Assembly: GCF_001189965.1 (NCBI RefSeq)
Contig: NZ_LFLU01000007.1
Location: 1-64,000, forward strand
Origin: Herbaspirillum rhizosphaerae
Lineage (GTDB): Bacteria; Pseudomonadota; Gammaproteobacteria; Burkholderiales; Burkholderiaceae_D
Direction: 5' to 3'
DNA length: 64,000 nucleotides
Within the stretch, counting starts at the first letter, position 1. Each line of letters starts with the position of its first letter. Under the pieces are notes generated by a model. That model saw only the letters and a list, made by a program, of their open reading frames with translations, did not search any database and was not told the DNA's origin. A program made the position numbers and the translations under genes. Positions 1 to 8,125 of the stretch are shown piece by piece.

Positions 1-65
1 CGCCTCGCCAGGGGTAACTCGCCTGCGGCTTCGTGATTTTCACGTTTTGTCGTCACCATTTAATC

Positions 66-436
66 CGTCGTCCCAGCGAACGCTGGGACCCAGTGACGTC
101 AGCGCGTCAGCCCACCATCTTCACGACGCTGGGTTCCAACTTTCGTTGGAACGACAAAGCAAAAGAGGCCGGAGAAGTGTGAACCATCTCAGTCCCCTGG
201 CGATGCGCAGCGAGCCAGTCTGGAAGTCCGCTTGAGAGTAGCCGGTGTCAGCAGGTAAAAATCGGAAAAAGAAGGGAAAAATGTCTGAGCGAAGCGAGTT
301 GTTTTCCCTTCCCGATTTTCACCTGCTGGCGCCGGGTACCCCCGAAGGTGGCTACGACCCAGCGGTCGCTTTCTTTGCTTACTTTCTTTGGCGAGACAAA
401 GAAAGTGAGTAGCTGCCGGGCTACCCCCGGCACGGT
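66..436 (+). repeat. Palindromic intergenic repeat, copy A (full length)
   Basis: Positions 1-506 hold no convincing gene. A two-part repeat fills most of them. Part 1 (66-159) contains hairpins built on GTCCCAGCG/CGCTGGGAC and GTTCCAAC/GTTGGAAC. Part 2 (about 185-436) holds a long hairpin with arms 242-265 and 312-335 (21 of 24 positions Watson-Crick, two more G-T) plus inner arms 272-280/302-310, then a hairpin 381-390/397-406 and a GC hairpin 414-420/426-432. The same architecture recurs at 16500-16871; part 2 also recurs at 16230-16470 (inverted) and 43365-43628. Short open frames inside are by-products of the repeat. Confidence 0.85.
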
Positions 437-506
437 TGATCGAAGAGAGAAAAACTGAAGCTACCCAATACAGCCAGTCGGAACAAAACACAAAACCAGA
501 CCAAAC

Positions 507-1841
507 CTATCCCTCCAACTCCCCCACCCACTCCCCATCCTGCATCTTAGGAAAAACCTTCACCAACACAATCTTGGGCCCCTTCATCTTCATCACGACG
601 ATGTCGAAAGCAGGAAACTCCACCTTCTGCCCCTCCTTCGGCACCTCACCCAATTTCTCCATCACCAGGCCACCCACAGAGTCGACGCTCTCGTCATACT
701 CAAAGTCGATGCCCAGCATATGTTCCAGCGTGACGATAGGCAGGCTGCCCTTGCCCAGCAACGTGCCGTCGTCCTGGCGCGTCCACTCGTTATTGGTGTG
801 ACGGAATTCATCGCGAATCTCGCCCACCAGCACGCTCAGCAAATTGTCCAGCGTGACGAAACCCAAGGGCGGCTGGCCTTTGCGGCCTAGGATCGCGAAG
901 TGCGGGGAACCGGTACGGAAGCGGCGCAGCAGCTCTTGCGCAGACATGCTCGGCGACACATATTGCACCGGACGCAGATACAGGCGCAGATCGGAAATCG
1001 CCTTGCCGTCCTGCTGCGCAATGAAGACATCCTTCAGATGCAGCAGGCCCAGCACTTCCTGGCGATCTTCATCGAAATAAGGATAACGGCTGAAACGGTT
1101 GCGGTAGATGATCTCGAGATTTTCTTCCTGCGTATTGCCGGCGCTCAGGGCGACGATTTCGTTGGCCGGACGCATCAGATCCATCACCTTCAGATCGCCG
1201 AAGTCGAGCGACTGCGCCAGCACGTTCCATTCATCGCGCGTGAACTTGCCTGCCGCCTTGCCGCCGCCGCGCAGGATGAGCTTGAGCTCGTCTGAGGAAT
1301 AGTGCGAATCGTGGCCGTGCACGCCGCCCAGGCCGGAAACACGCAAGACCCAGTTGGCGCTCAGGTTGAGCAGCCAGATCGCCGGATACATGGTCCAGTA
1401 AAAACCGTACAGCGGCATCGCGCACCACAGGCCGATGCGCTCGGGGTTACGGATGGCCATGGACTTCGGTGCGAGTTCGCCGACGACGATGTGCAGGAAA
1501 GAAATGATGACGAAGGCAAAGACGAAGGAAACGCCGTGGATCAGTTCCGGCGAACTCACGCCGATGACCGCGAACACCGGCTCCAGCAGGCTGGCGAAGG
1601 CCGGCTCGCCGATCCAGCCGAGCCCCAGCGACGCCAGCGTGATGCCTAGCTGGCAGGCCGACAGATAGGCGTCAAGTTGATTGTGGACCGTGGCCAGGAT
1701 GCGTCCGCGCAAACCCTGCGTCTTGACGATGGCCCTGATGCGGGTCTGGCGCAGTTTGACCAGACCGAATTCTGCTGCGACGAAAAAACCGTTCAGCGCG
1801 ACCAGAAAGAGGGCCGCGACGATCAGTAAGATGTTTTCCAA
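507..1841 (-). CDS. CNNM/CorC-HlyC family membrane protein (hemolysin-like, UPF0053)
   Basis: A 444-residue inner-membrane protein. The N-terminal DUF21/CNNM domain (about residues 1-200) has several hydrophobic segments (ILLIVAALFLVALNGFF, then FVFAFVIISFLHIVVGEL) and the family motif GELAPK. A tandem CBS pair (about 205-335) follows, with a C-terminal CorC_HlyC domain ending near LEG. The family is tied to Mg2+/Co2+ efflux or resistance; 'hemolysin' is a historical name. The start codon is TTG (bases 1839-1841) with only a weak upstream AGG; no better ATG lies upstream in frame. It is a lone gene with a repeat downstream and a divergent intergenic hairpin upstream. Family call is firm; substrate is not known. 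Confidence 0.9.
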   Translation of the reverse strand: MENILLIVAALFLVALNGFFVAAEFGLVKLRQTRIRAIVKTQGLRGRILATVHNQLDAYLSACQLGITLASLGLGWIGEPAFASLLEPVFAVIGVSSPELIHGVSFVFAFVIISFLHIVVGELAPKSMAIRNPERIGLWCAMPLYGFYWTMYPAIWLLNLSANWVLRVSGLGGVHGHDSHYSSDELKLILRGGGKAAGKFTRDEWNVLAQSLDFGDLKVMDLMRPANEIVALSAGNTQEENLEIIYRNRFSRYPYFDEDRQEVLGLLHLKDVFIAQQDGKAISDLRLYLRPVQYVSPSMSAQELLRRFRTGSPHFAILGRKGQPPLGFVTLDNLLSVLVGEIRDEFRHTNNEWTRQDDGTLLGKGSLPIVTLEHMLGIDFEYDESVDSVGGLVMEKLGEVPKEGQKVEFPAFDIVVMKMKGPKIVLVKVFPKMQDGEWVGELEG

Positions 1842-1887
1842 CGAGGGTACCTATTGAGTAGTGAAGAAATTACGCATGCCGAAGAAC

Positions 1888-1980
1888 AGCTAACAAAACA
1901 GCGCGAAGTCCGCCGGGTGGAACCGCGGATGCGCAATGAAGAAATCGCAAGCGGGAAAAACTGCGAAAGTTTTGTTAGCT
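1888..1980. repeat. Inverted repeat with perfect 12-bp arms
   Basis: AGCTAACAAAAC at 1888-1899 is the exact reverse complement of 1969-1980. The spacer is 69 nt. Outside the arms partial complementarity continues (ACGCA near 1872 against TTGCGT near 1984; AATTACG near 1868 against CGTAATT near 2010). It lies in the 242-bp gap between the start of the CNNM gene and the end of the secreted-protein gene, so it could be a long leader hairpin or terminator. Function unknown. Confidence 0.6.
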
Positions 1981-2083
1981 GCTCTTGCGTGTTGCTGCAA
2001 GCGCAAGACGTAATTTACCACGACCGCCGGGATTGTCAGAAAACAATGTCAATCCGGCAAGCCGGATTGACGGGACGGCACGA

Positions 2084-2806
2084 TCAGCGACGCAGCTCAG
2101 GCGTGATGAAACGCAGTCCCAGCACCACATAACGGCCCTGCGTCTCGCGCCCGAAGGTATTGCCGTAGGTCAGATCCATTTCGACATGGTCCGGCACCAG
2201 CTTCGCGCGGATACCGCCCTGATAGCCGGGCTTGCCTTTGTTCTCGCCGAAGACTTCGCCAATCAAGGACAGCCGCTCCATCAGGCGCGTCTCGTTGCCC
2301 AGGCCCCAGGTCAGGCGCGTGGTTTGTTCCTTGCCTCTGTGGTTGAAGCCGAGGTTGGTGTGCAACAGCACCGCATCGTCCTTGAAGGAGAACGACGTCA
2401 GCAGTTTGGAATAGTAATTCCACGAACGCCGGCGAGCTCCGTCGCTGTCGTCGCCGCTGTCGGTCTGGCGCACCACGCCGCCGAGCATGCCGACGCCATA
2501 GCTGTTGGCCGACATTTCCTTGAACACGGTTTTACCCTGCAGCTGGCTGTTCGAAAGATACATGCCGTTGGCGTCGCGCTGCCACGAGTTGCCCCAGGAA
2601 ACTTCCAGATTACCCGTGAGGTTGCACGAGGGATTGAGCCAGCGCTCGGTGCCGTCGCGATTGAATTTACCCCAGGCTTCCAGCTGACATTTGTTGGCGT
2701 CGAGCACTTGCGCGTCATCGACATTCATTGCACCGGCAGCATGTGCCGACTGCATCCCCAGCAATCCATGGACGGCCATGGTTGCGATCATGAGTTGTTT
2801 TTTCAT
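2084..2806 (-). CDS. Secreted protein of unknown function, possible beta-rich envelope protein
   Basis: A 240-residue protein. ATG at 2806 is preceded by GGGG about nine bases upstream. Residues 1-24 form a Sec signal peptide (MKKQLMIATMAVHGLL, cleavage after AHA). The mature part alternates polar and aromatic residues, and its end (YVVLGLRFITPELRR) resembles the strand pattern of small outer-membrane or periplasmic beta proteins. It contains NKCQLEAWGKF and SCNLTGNLEVSWG, typical of a conserved proteobacterial secreted family without assigned function. It stands alone between a long hairpin and the hydantoinase operon. An export role is secure; anything more is inference. Confidence 0.75.
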   Translation of the reverse strand: MKKQLMIATMAVHGLLGMQSAHAAGAMNVDDAQVLDANKCQLEAWGKFNRDGTERWLNPSCNLTGNLEVSWGNSWQRDANGMYLSNSQLQGKTVFKEMSANSYGVGMLGGVVRQTDSGDDSDGARRRSWNYYSKLLTSFSFKDDAVLLHTNLGFNHRGKEQTTRLTWGLGNETRLMERLSLIGEVFGENKGKPGYQGGIRAKLVPDHVEMDLTYGNTFGRETQGRYVVLGLRFITPELRR

Positions 2807-2954
2807 GTATTACCCCGTCTTTAAAAATCTGACGCCGCCATCGGAAGGCGGTGTCCGGCGTGATGCTAGCACCATGCCTTCTACAGGGGCAATCAGAAAT
2901 CGAACGCGAGCCGGAGATTTTTAAATACGAGGACGAAATAACCACAATGGCATG

Positions 2955-2994
2955 CCAGGGTCACACTTCTCCATGCGTAGAAGTGTGACCCTGG
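2955..2994. repeat. Perfect 16-bp inverted repeat (REP-like or bidirectional terminator)
   Basis: CCAGGGTCACACTTCT (2955-2970), an 8-nt loop, then AGAAGTGTGACCCTGG (2979-2994). The stem extends three more pairs with one G-T (ATG/TAT). It lies between the promoter side of the secreted-protein gene and the 3' end of the hydantoinase gene. There is no T-run on either side, so a classical intrinsic terminator is not obvious; a REP-type element is equally possible. Confidence 0.7.
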
Positions 2995-3061
2995 TATCGA
3001 ATATTTACTGTGTTGAGAGTGCTTATCGTTTACGAGCAGTGCACGCGAGCCGTCAGACCGG

Positions 3062-4480
3062 TCAACGTTTGCGCGGCCGCGCCGGATCCGGCAAACCGCA
3101 TTTCAGGAACTCGCCGCGACCGATGACGCCCTGCGGATCCTTGCCGTCGTACACCACCTCGCCGCGCGACAGTGTGGTCGTCGGCCAGCCGGTCACCATC
3201 ACGCCTTCATACGGCGTGTAGTCGACGTTGTGATGCAGATGCTCGTTGGCGATCACGACTTCCTTGTGCGGATCCCAGATCGCGATGTCGGCATCGGCGC
3301 CGATGGCGATGGTGCCCTTCTGCGGATACAGACCGTACATCTTGGCCGGATCGGTCGCCGTCAGTGCGACAAAGCGATTGAGGTCGATGCGACCCTTGCC
3401 GACGCCTTCCGAAAACAGCAGCGGCAAACGCGTTTCCAGCCCCGGTGTGCCGTTGGGGATGTAGCGGAACGGCACTTCCTTCCCGCCCGGCATCTTGCCC
3501 TTGGGATCGGCGTAACGGAACGGCGCATGGTCCGACGAGAACACCGTGAACAAGCCGTTTGCCAGCCCGTCCCAGATGTATTGCTGATTCTCCTTGTCGC
3601 GCGGCGGCGGGCTGCAGATGCATTTGGCGCCGTGATAGCCCTCCTGGTCGAGGTCGTCCGCCGTCAGCATGAAATACTGCGGACACGTCTCGGCATAGAT
3701 GCGCAGGCCGTGACCGTGCGCCCAGCGGATTTGCTCGATGGCTTCCTTGCCCGAAACGTGCACGATCAGGATCGGCACATCGACCAGTTCCGACAGCGCA
3801 ATCGCGCGATGCGTCGCCTCACGCTCGACCAGCATCGGCCGCGACGTCGCATGATATTTCGGCGCCGTCAGGCCGGCGTCTTCCAGTTGCTCGGTGAGCC
3901 AGGCAATGCAGTCGGCGTTTTCCGCATGGATCATCACCATTGCACCCTCGCGCCGCGCGATGGCCAGCACGTCGATGATCTGGCGATCGTTGAGCTTGAG
4001 GTCGTCGTAAGTCATGTAGATCTTGAACGAGGTATAGCCTTCGCTGATCAGTTGCGGCAGCTCTTCCTTCAAGACCTTTTCGGTCGGGTCGCTGACGATC
4101 ATGTGGAAGGCATAGTCGATCACCGCCTTGCCTTCGGCGCGGCGATGATAGTCTTCCACCGCGGCGCGCAGCGATTGCCCCTTGGCTTGCGCCGCAAACG
4201 GAATCACCGTCGTGGTGCCACCGCATGCCGCCGAGATCGTGCCGCTGCGAAAATCGTCGGCCATCTCCAGCCCCTCTTCCATCGGCTGGTCGAGATGGCA
4301 ATGTGCATCGACGCCGCCCGGCAGCACCAGCTTGCCGGCGGCATCGATCTCTTGCCAGCCGCGCGCCAGATTGCGCCCCAGCGCCACGACCTTGCCGTCG
4401 ACGATGCCGACATCGCATTGCATGATGTCGGAGGCGGTGGCGACGGTGCCGTTGCGGATTACCAGGTCAAAGTCTTCCAT
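3062..4480 (-). CDS. hydA: D-hydantoinase / dihydropyrimidinase
   Basis: A cyclic amidohydrolase that opens hydantoin or dihydropyrimidine rings to N-carbamoyl amino acids. It is 472 residues, the usual length. Binuclear metal ligands are visible: H60 and H62 in DAHCHLDQ, the carbamylated lysine K153 in SFKIYMTY, H185 in MIHAEN, H241 in IVHVSG and D317 in SSDHAPF. The start is placed at ATG 4480 because GGAAG lies six bases upstream; the ATG at 4492 has no ribosome binding site. It is the last gene of a minus-strand operon behind an importer and a racemase/decarboxylase-like gene, which supports use of imported cyclic ureides. No carbamoylase gene is seen in the window. Preference for hydantoin versus dihydrouracil cannot be read from sequence. 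Confidence 0.92.
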   Translation of the reverse strand: MEDFDLVIRNGTVATASDIMQCDVGIVDGKVVALGRNLARGWQEIDAAGKLVLPGGVDAHCHLDQPMEEGLEMADDFRSGTISAACGGTTTVIPFAAQAKGQSLRAAVEDYHRRAEGKAVIDYAFHMIVSDPTEKVLKEELPQLISEGYTSFKIYMTYDDLKLNDRQIIDVLAIARREGAMVMIHAENADCIAWLTEQLEDAGLTAPKYHATSRPMLVEREATHRAIALSELVDVPILIVHVSGKEAIEQIRWAHGHGLRIYAETCPQYFMLTADDLDQEGYHGAKCICSPPPRDKENQQYIWDGLANGLFTVFSSDHAPFRYADPKGKMPGGKEVPFRYIPNGTPGLETRLPLLFSEGVGKGRIDLNRFVALTATDPAKMYGLYPQKGTIAIGADADIAIWDPHKEVVIANEHLHHNVDYTPYEGVMVTGWPTTTLSRGEVVYDGKDPQGVIGRGEFLKCGLPDPARPRKR

Positions 4481-4534
4481 ACTGACTTCCATTCAATTTT
4501 TATAAATGCTCCGTGAATCTGTTTCAGGTCCGTA

Positions 4535-4634
4535 GCGAGAGGGTGTCAGTGAGGTGAAGAGCAGCGCAGGAACCGGAGTGTACTCAAGTACACGAGGATT
4601 CCGAGCAGCGCATGAGCCTCACTGGCGCCCTCGC
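4535..4634. repeat. 100-nt imperfect palindrome inside the hydantoinase operon
   Basis: The two halves are reverse complements with few mismatches, centred at 4585: GTGTACT (4578-4584) against AGTACAC (4587-4593), GGAACC against GATTCC, GCAGCGC against GCAGCGC-type blocks, CAGTGAGG against CCTCACTG, and GCGAGAGGG against GCCCTCGC at the ends. It fills the 173-bp gap between the AMDase-like gene and hydA. As mRNA it would fold into one long hairpin and could stabilise upstream message or dampen hydA expression. Confidence 0.8.
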
Positions 4635-4653
4635 AGTAGGAGCTGGAATAGAT

Positions 4654-5379
4654 TCATACATCGCGGAACAGGCTGCCCCAGTTGCGAATACGCGACGGAT
4701 CCGATCCCGCCTGCCTGAGCGATTTCCACACCACGGTGGAAATGGTGTCGTAGATCGGGATGCCGACTTCGCGCTCCAGCTCTTCCACCAGCGGCGCGCC
4801 GCGCAGGTTGGTGCAGAAGATGGTGATGGCTTGCGGCTTTTCCTTGGCGACCTCGCGCACCATGGCGCGCAACTCGTCGGCGCCGACTTCGGAGAACGAA
4901 AAATTGTCCTGCTTGCGCAGATGGCGTTCGGCGATGCATTCCATGCCGGACGCCGCGTAGTTCTTGATGATCGCCGCCTGCACGTCGTCCAGGTAAGGCG
5001 TCACCAGGCCGAAGCGCTTGACGCCGGTGATGTCGAAAATCTCATTCAGCGCCAGCACCGAGGTGCAGGCCGGGATGCCGGTCGCTTCGGTGATGCGGCG
5101 GCACAGGCGTTCGTCGGCGTCGAAGCCGAGCCAACCCGACGAGGTGCCGTTCCAGCCTATGCTTTGCACCTTGGCGTGCGACAGCAGTTCGGCCGCGCGC
5201 AGGATTTCACTGTCGTCGAATTGCGCCAGCGCCTGGTTCGACAAGGCGATCTCGGTCACGCGGAAACGGCCGAAGTGCGCGCTGGCTTCTGGGATGTCAG
5301 CGATCATCGCGGTGGTGACCGGCTCCAGCGTGGTGTTGGAGGACGGCGTGAGCATGCCGAGCAAAGTACGTTGAGTCAT
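4654..5379 (-). CDS. Asp/Glu/hydantoin racemase superfamily protein, arylmalonate-decarboxylase-like
   Basis: A 241-residue cytoplasmic protein starting TPSSNTTLEP, typical of the maleate isomerase/arylmalonate decarboxylase/Asp-Glu racemase superfamily. Two-cysteine racemases carry one Cys in each half. Here the first site reads NGTSSG (residues 77-82, Gly78 where Cys would sit) and only the second Cys is present (C189 in FCTNLRG). That is the arrangement of bacterial arylmalonate decarboxylase (Gly74, Thr75, Ser76, Cys188), and TPYLDDV (128-134) and the C-terminal GSLFRDV also resemble that enzyme. It lies between the ABC ATPase gene and hydA in one operon. It could be a decarboxylase, an isomerase or a divergent racemase; fold is firm, reaction open. 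Confidence 0.8.
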   Translation of the reverse strand: MTQRTLLGMLTPSSNTTLEPVTTAMIADIPEASAHFGRFRVTEIALSNQALAQFDDSEILRAAELLSHAKVQSIGWNGTSSGWLGFDADERLCRRITEATGIPACTSVLALNEIFDITGVKRFGLVTPYLDDVQAAIIKNYAASGMECIAERHLRKQDNFSFSEVGADELRAMVREVAKEKPQAITIFCTNLRGAPLVEELEREVGIPIYDTISTVVWKSLRQAGSDPSRIRNWGSLFRDV

Positions 5380-5396
5380 GATGGTTTCCTTGAAAT

Positions 5397-6188
5397 CTAT
5401 GCAGCAAGTTTGACGGCATCGGCGTGGGCCAGCGCGGATTCTTCGCGGATCAGGCTCAGCACATGGCGTTTGTATTGATTGAATTCGGCGCTCGTGGTGT
5501 CGCGCGGCCGCGCCAGGTCGATGTCGATCAGGTCGCGGATGCGGCCCGGCCTGTGCGTCATGACGGCGACCTTGGTCGCCAGCACCAGCGCTTCGTCGAC
5601 GCTGTGCGTGACGAACACGATCGTACCCTCATAACGCTGCCACAGCGTGACCAGCTCTTCCTGCATCTCCATCTTGGTCTGCGCGTCGAGCGCGGCGAAA
5701 GGCTCGTCCATCAGGATCACCGACGGATTCTGCAGCAGTGCGCGGGCGATGCCGACACGTTGCGCCATGCCGCCCGACAGTTCCGCCGGGAAGTGATTTT
5801 CAAAGCCCTTGAGCTTCACCGTTTCGATGAAGGGCTGGGCCGCGGCGCGGCGCTCGGCGGCGCTCTTGCCCTGCAGCTTGAGCGAGAACGCGATGTTGTC
5901 CCATACCGGCAGCCACGGCATCAGGTTGGCCTGCTGGAACACCATGCCGCGATCGGCGCCGGGACCGGTGATAGCCTTGCCGTCCACGATCACGCTGCCG
6001 GAAGTCGGATGTTCGAAGCCGGCGATCATGTTCAGCAGCGTCGACTTGCCGCAACCGGACGGACCGAGCAGGCAGAGGAATTCCTTCTTCTCCAGCTTCA
6101 GCGTGACGTTGTCGATGGCGAGCATATCTGTGCCACGTTTTTTGTCCTTGAAGACCTTGACGATATTGTTGAGTTCGATGAATGCCAT
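5397..6188 (-). CDS. ABC transporter ATP-binding protein, nitrate/sulfonate/taurine type
   Basis: A 263-residue SsuB/TauB-like ATPase that powers uptake through the adjacent permease. Walker A is GPSGCGKST, the Q-loop is MVFQQANLMPW, the signature LSGGMAQRVGIARAL, Walker B VILMDEPFAALD, and the H-loop VFVTHSVDEAL. The start is ATG 6188, directly behind AAGGAGAACAGC; an upstream in-frame start would need an implausible Arg/Cys-rich extension. Ten bases separate it from the permease stop, indicating one operon. Given the hydantoinase downstream, the substrate is more likely a ureide, hydantoin or pyrimidine-like compound than a sulfonate. Confidence 0.92.
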   Translation of the reverse strand: MAFIELNNIVKVFKDKKRGTDMLAIDNVTLKLEKKEFLCLLGPSGCGKSTLLNMIAGFEHPTSGSVIVDGKAITGPGADRGMVFQQANLMPWLPVWDNIAFSLKLQGKSAAERRAAAQPFIETVKLKGFENHFPAELSGGMAQRVGIARALLQNPSVILMDEPFAALDAQTKMEMQEELVTLWQRYEGTIVFVTHSVDEALVLATKVAVMTHRPGRIRDLIDIDLARPRDTTSAEFNQYKRHVLSLIREESALAHADAVKLAA

Positions 6189-6198
6189 GCTGTTCTCC

Positions 6199-7014
6199 TT
6201 AGGCTTTGCCCTGCACCGTCGCCACATGCTGCCAGCGCAGTACCGAATTCATGATCAGTTTCAAGATCAGGTCGGCCAGATAGCCGAGCAGGCCGATGCT
6301 GATCATGGCCGCGATCACCAGGTCGTAGCGCAGGAAGTAATACGAATCCCACAGCGCGTAACCGAGACCGCTCTTGACAGCCACCATCTCCGCCGTCACG
6401 GTCAGCATCCAGGCGCTGCCGATGCCGATGCGCAGACCCGCGAAGATGCTAGGCATCGCCGCCGGCAGGATCACGAAGCGCAGCAGCTGGCCCTGATTGG
6501 CGCCGGCCATCGCCGCCGCGCGCAACAGGTTGCGGTCGGAGGTTTTGACGCCGTGCACGGTGTTCATCAGGATGGGAAAGAACGCGCCGAGGAACACCAG
6601 AAAGATCGCCGGCTTGTTGGCGATGCCGAACCAGATGATCGCCAGCGGGATCCACGACACCGGCGGAATCGGCCGCAGCATCTGCACGGTCGGTTCGATG
6701 GCGCGCTCCACCCAGCGCCACCAGCCGATCGCCACACCCAGCGCAATGCCGGAAATCGCCGCAATCAGATAGCCGGCCGTGACGCGCATGCAACTGGCCA
6801 TGGCGTCGAAAATCCAGCGGCCGCTGCTATCCTGCGCCGCTTCGCTATAGCCGAAGATCCAGTCCATCCAGGTCGCGAACACGCGCGACGGCGCCGGCAG
6901 CAAGGAAGCAGGGATCGCCCCCGAACGAGAAAACGCTTCCCAGAACAACACCAGCAAAACCGGTACGGCGAACCGCCACTTCGCCTCCGACAAGGAGCGC
7001 ATCAAACCATTCAT
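6199..7014 (-). CDS. ABC transporter permease, SsuC/TauC type
   Basis: A 271-residue inner-membrane protein of the BPD_transp_1 family. It has an N-terminal segment (FAVPVLLVLFWEAFS) and at least five further helices. The EAA-loop consensus appears as EAA-like AAMAGANQGQLLRFVILPAAMPSIFAGLRIG (described by its core AMAGANQGQLLRFVILP), the ATPase contact site. ATG 7014 has AGGTG just upstream; a GTG nine bases earlier in frame lacks a ribosome binding site. It pairs with the ATPase and binding protein on either side. Part of the inferred ureide/hydantoin importer. Confidence 0.9.
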   Translation of the reverse strand: MNGLMRSLSEAKWRFAVPVLLVLFWEAFSRSGAIPASLLPAPSRVFATWMDWIFGYSEAAQDSSGRWIFDAMASCMRVTAGYLIAAISGIALGVAIGWWRWVERAIEPTVQMLRPIPPVSWIPLAIIWFGIANKPAIFLVFLGAFFPILMNTVHGVKTSDRNLLRAAAMAGANQGQLLRFVILPAAMPSIFAGLRIGIGSAWMLTVTAEMVAVKSGLGYALWDSYYFLRYDLVIAAMISIGLLGYLADLILKLIMNSVLRWQHVATVQGKA

Positions 7015-7066
7015 TGTGATCACCTGCTTTCTATCCAGTTAAATCCGTCGCGTACAGTCTCAGGGA

Positions 7067-8125
7067 TCAATAACCCAGTTCGGTCTTCGGCTTCTTGGTG
7101 ACTTCCATCAAAAAGCTGTAGTCCATGTTCTTGTCGATCTGCGCCGAGACGTCGGTGGAGATGTACTTCAGATCCTTCATCATGGTGCCGATGGCTTGGG
7201 TCTGCGCACGGTACATCTTGTAGTCGGGATAGGAATTCTTCAGCGCTTCGGTGGCGACGGTCTTGTCCAGGCCGGTGCCCTTGACGATGCTGGCGACCCA
7301 GGCGCCCTTGTCCTTTTGCAGGTTGTCGACCAGGCGCACCACGGCGGCGACCGTCTCCTTCACCTCGGCCGGATGCTCCTTGATCACATCCGAACGGGTG
7401 ACGATCAGGTTGGTCAGGCGACCGGCGGCTTGCTTGTAGGGAAAGGCAAAATGCTTGCCGACGCCCGTCATGCGGATTTGCGAGGCAAACGGTTCAACCG
7501 AGCAGATCAGCTCGACTTCGCCGCGCTGCAAAGCAGCGGCATGGTCGGAGGGATTCGGAATATTGACGAACTGCACGTCCTTGCTCGGGTTGATGCCGTT
7601 CAGGGCCAGCTCGCCGCGCATGTGCAAATCCTGCGCATTACCGCGCGAGGCGGCGATGCGGAACGGCTTGCCCTGCGCCTTGTATTCCGCGATCAGTTTC
7701 TTCAGGCCGGCCCAGTCGTCGGACGCCAGCGCGGTGTCCTTGCCGATCAGCATTTCAGAGCCGCCATTGACCTGGCCCGACACCGCCACCAGATCGAAGC
7801 CCTTGTCGAGGCCGCTGACGAAAGACAGGTAAGTCACCTGCGCAATATCCACGCTCTTGGACACCAGCGCAGTCAGCGCATCGCTGCCGGCGGTGAAGTT
7901 GATGCCTTCGATATCGACATTCTTTGCCAGCTCAGGCACCAGCGCCATGGACATGCAGTGCGCGCACTTGGCGTAGGCCAGCTTGAATTTGGGCTTGGAC
8001 TGGGCTTGCGCCGAACCGGCGAAAGCCAGGCTGCACGCCAGGCCGAGCGCCATCGCAGCGGTGCGGAAGACGAACAGGCGTGATGTTTGCTGCGTGCGTT
8101 GTGCTTGTTGTGTGTTGTATTGCAT
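7067..8125 (-). CDS. ABC transporter substrate-binding protein (SsuA/NMT1-like), first gene of the operon
   Basis: A 352-residue periplasmic binding protein. ATG 8125 sits behind GGGAGAG; the longer in-frame start is not supported. Residues 1-41 form a signal peptide with an unusually long hydrophilic N-region (MQYNTQQAQRTQQTSR) and cleavage after AQA. The mature protein begins KPKFKLAYAKC and carries an unusual CxxC (C54 and C57) at the mouth of the first lobe, where SsuA proteins usually lack cysteines. It delivers substrate to the neighbouring permease. The 355-bp upstream region faces a divergent GntR gene and contains repeated palindromes. Confidence 0.88.
   Translation of the reverse strand: MQYNTQQAQRTQQTSRLFVFRTAAMALGLACSLAFAGSAQAQSKPKFKLAYAKCAHCMSMALVPELAKNVDIEGINFTAGSDALTALVSKSVDIAQVTYLSFVSGLDKGFDLVAVSGQVNGGSEMLIGKDTALASDDWAGLKKLIAEYKAQGKPFRIAASRGNAQDLHMRGELALNGINPSKDVQFVNIPNPSDHAAALQRGEVELICSVEPFASQIRMTGVGKHFAFPYKQAAGRLTNLIVTRSDVIKEHPAEVKETVAAVVRLVDNLQKDKGAWVASIVKGTGLDKTVATEALKNSYPDYKMYRAQTQAIGTMMKDLKYISTDVSAQIDKNMDYSFLMEVTKKPKTELGY

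Noticed and set aside
189-491. Small ORFs inside repeat copies (for example with AKESKQRKRP- or APPRKVSK-like stretches)
   Set aside because: They arise from the conserved palindrome in whichever frame is open and are absent from two copies in the same form. Such sequences are often annotated as hypothetical proteins by mistake.
2830-2862. Short GC hairpins (ACGCC/GGCGT, CCGCC/GGCGG) in the leader of the secreted-protein gene
   Set aside because: The two stems overlap and are short; such pairing is frequent by chance at this GC level.
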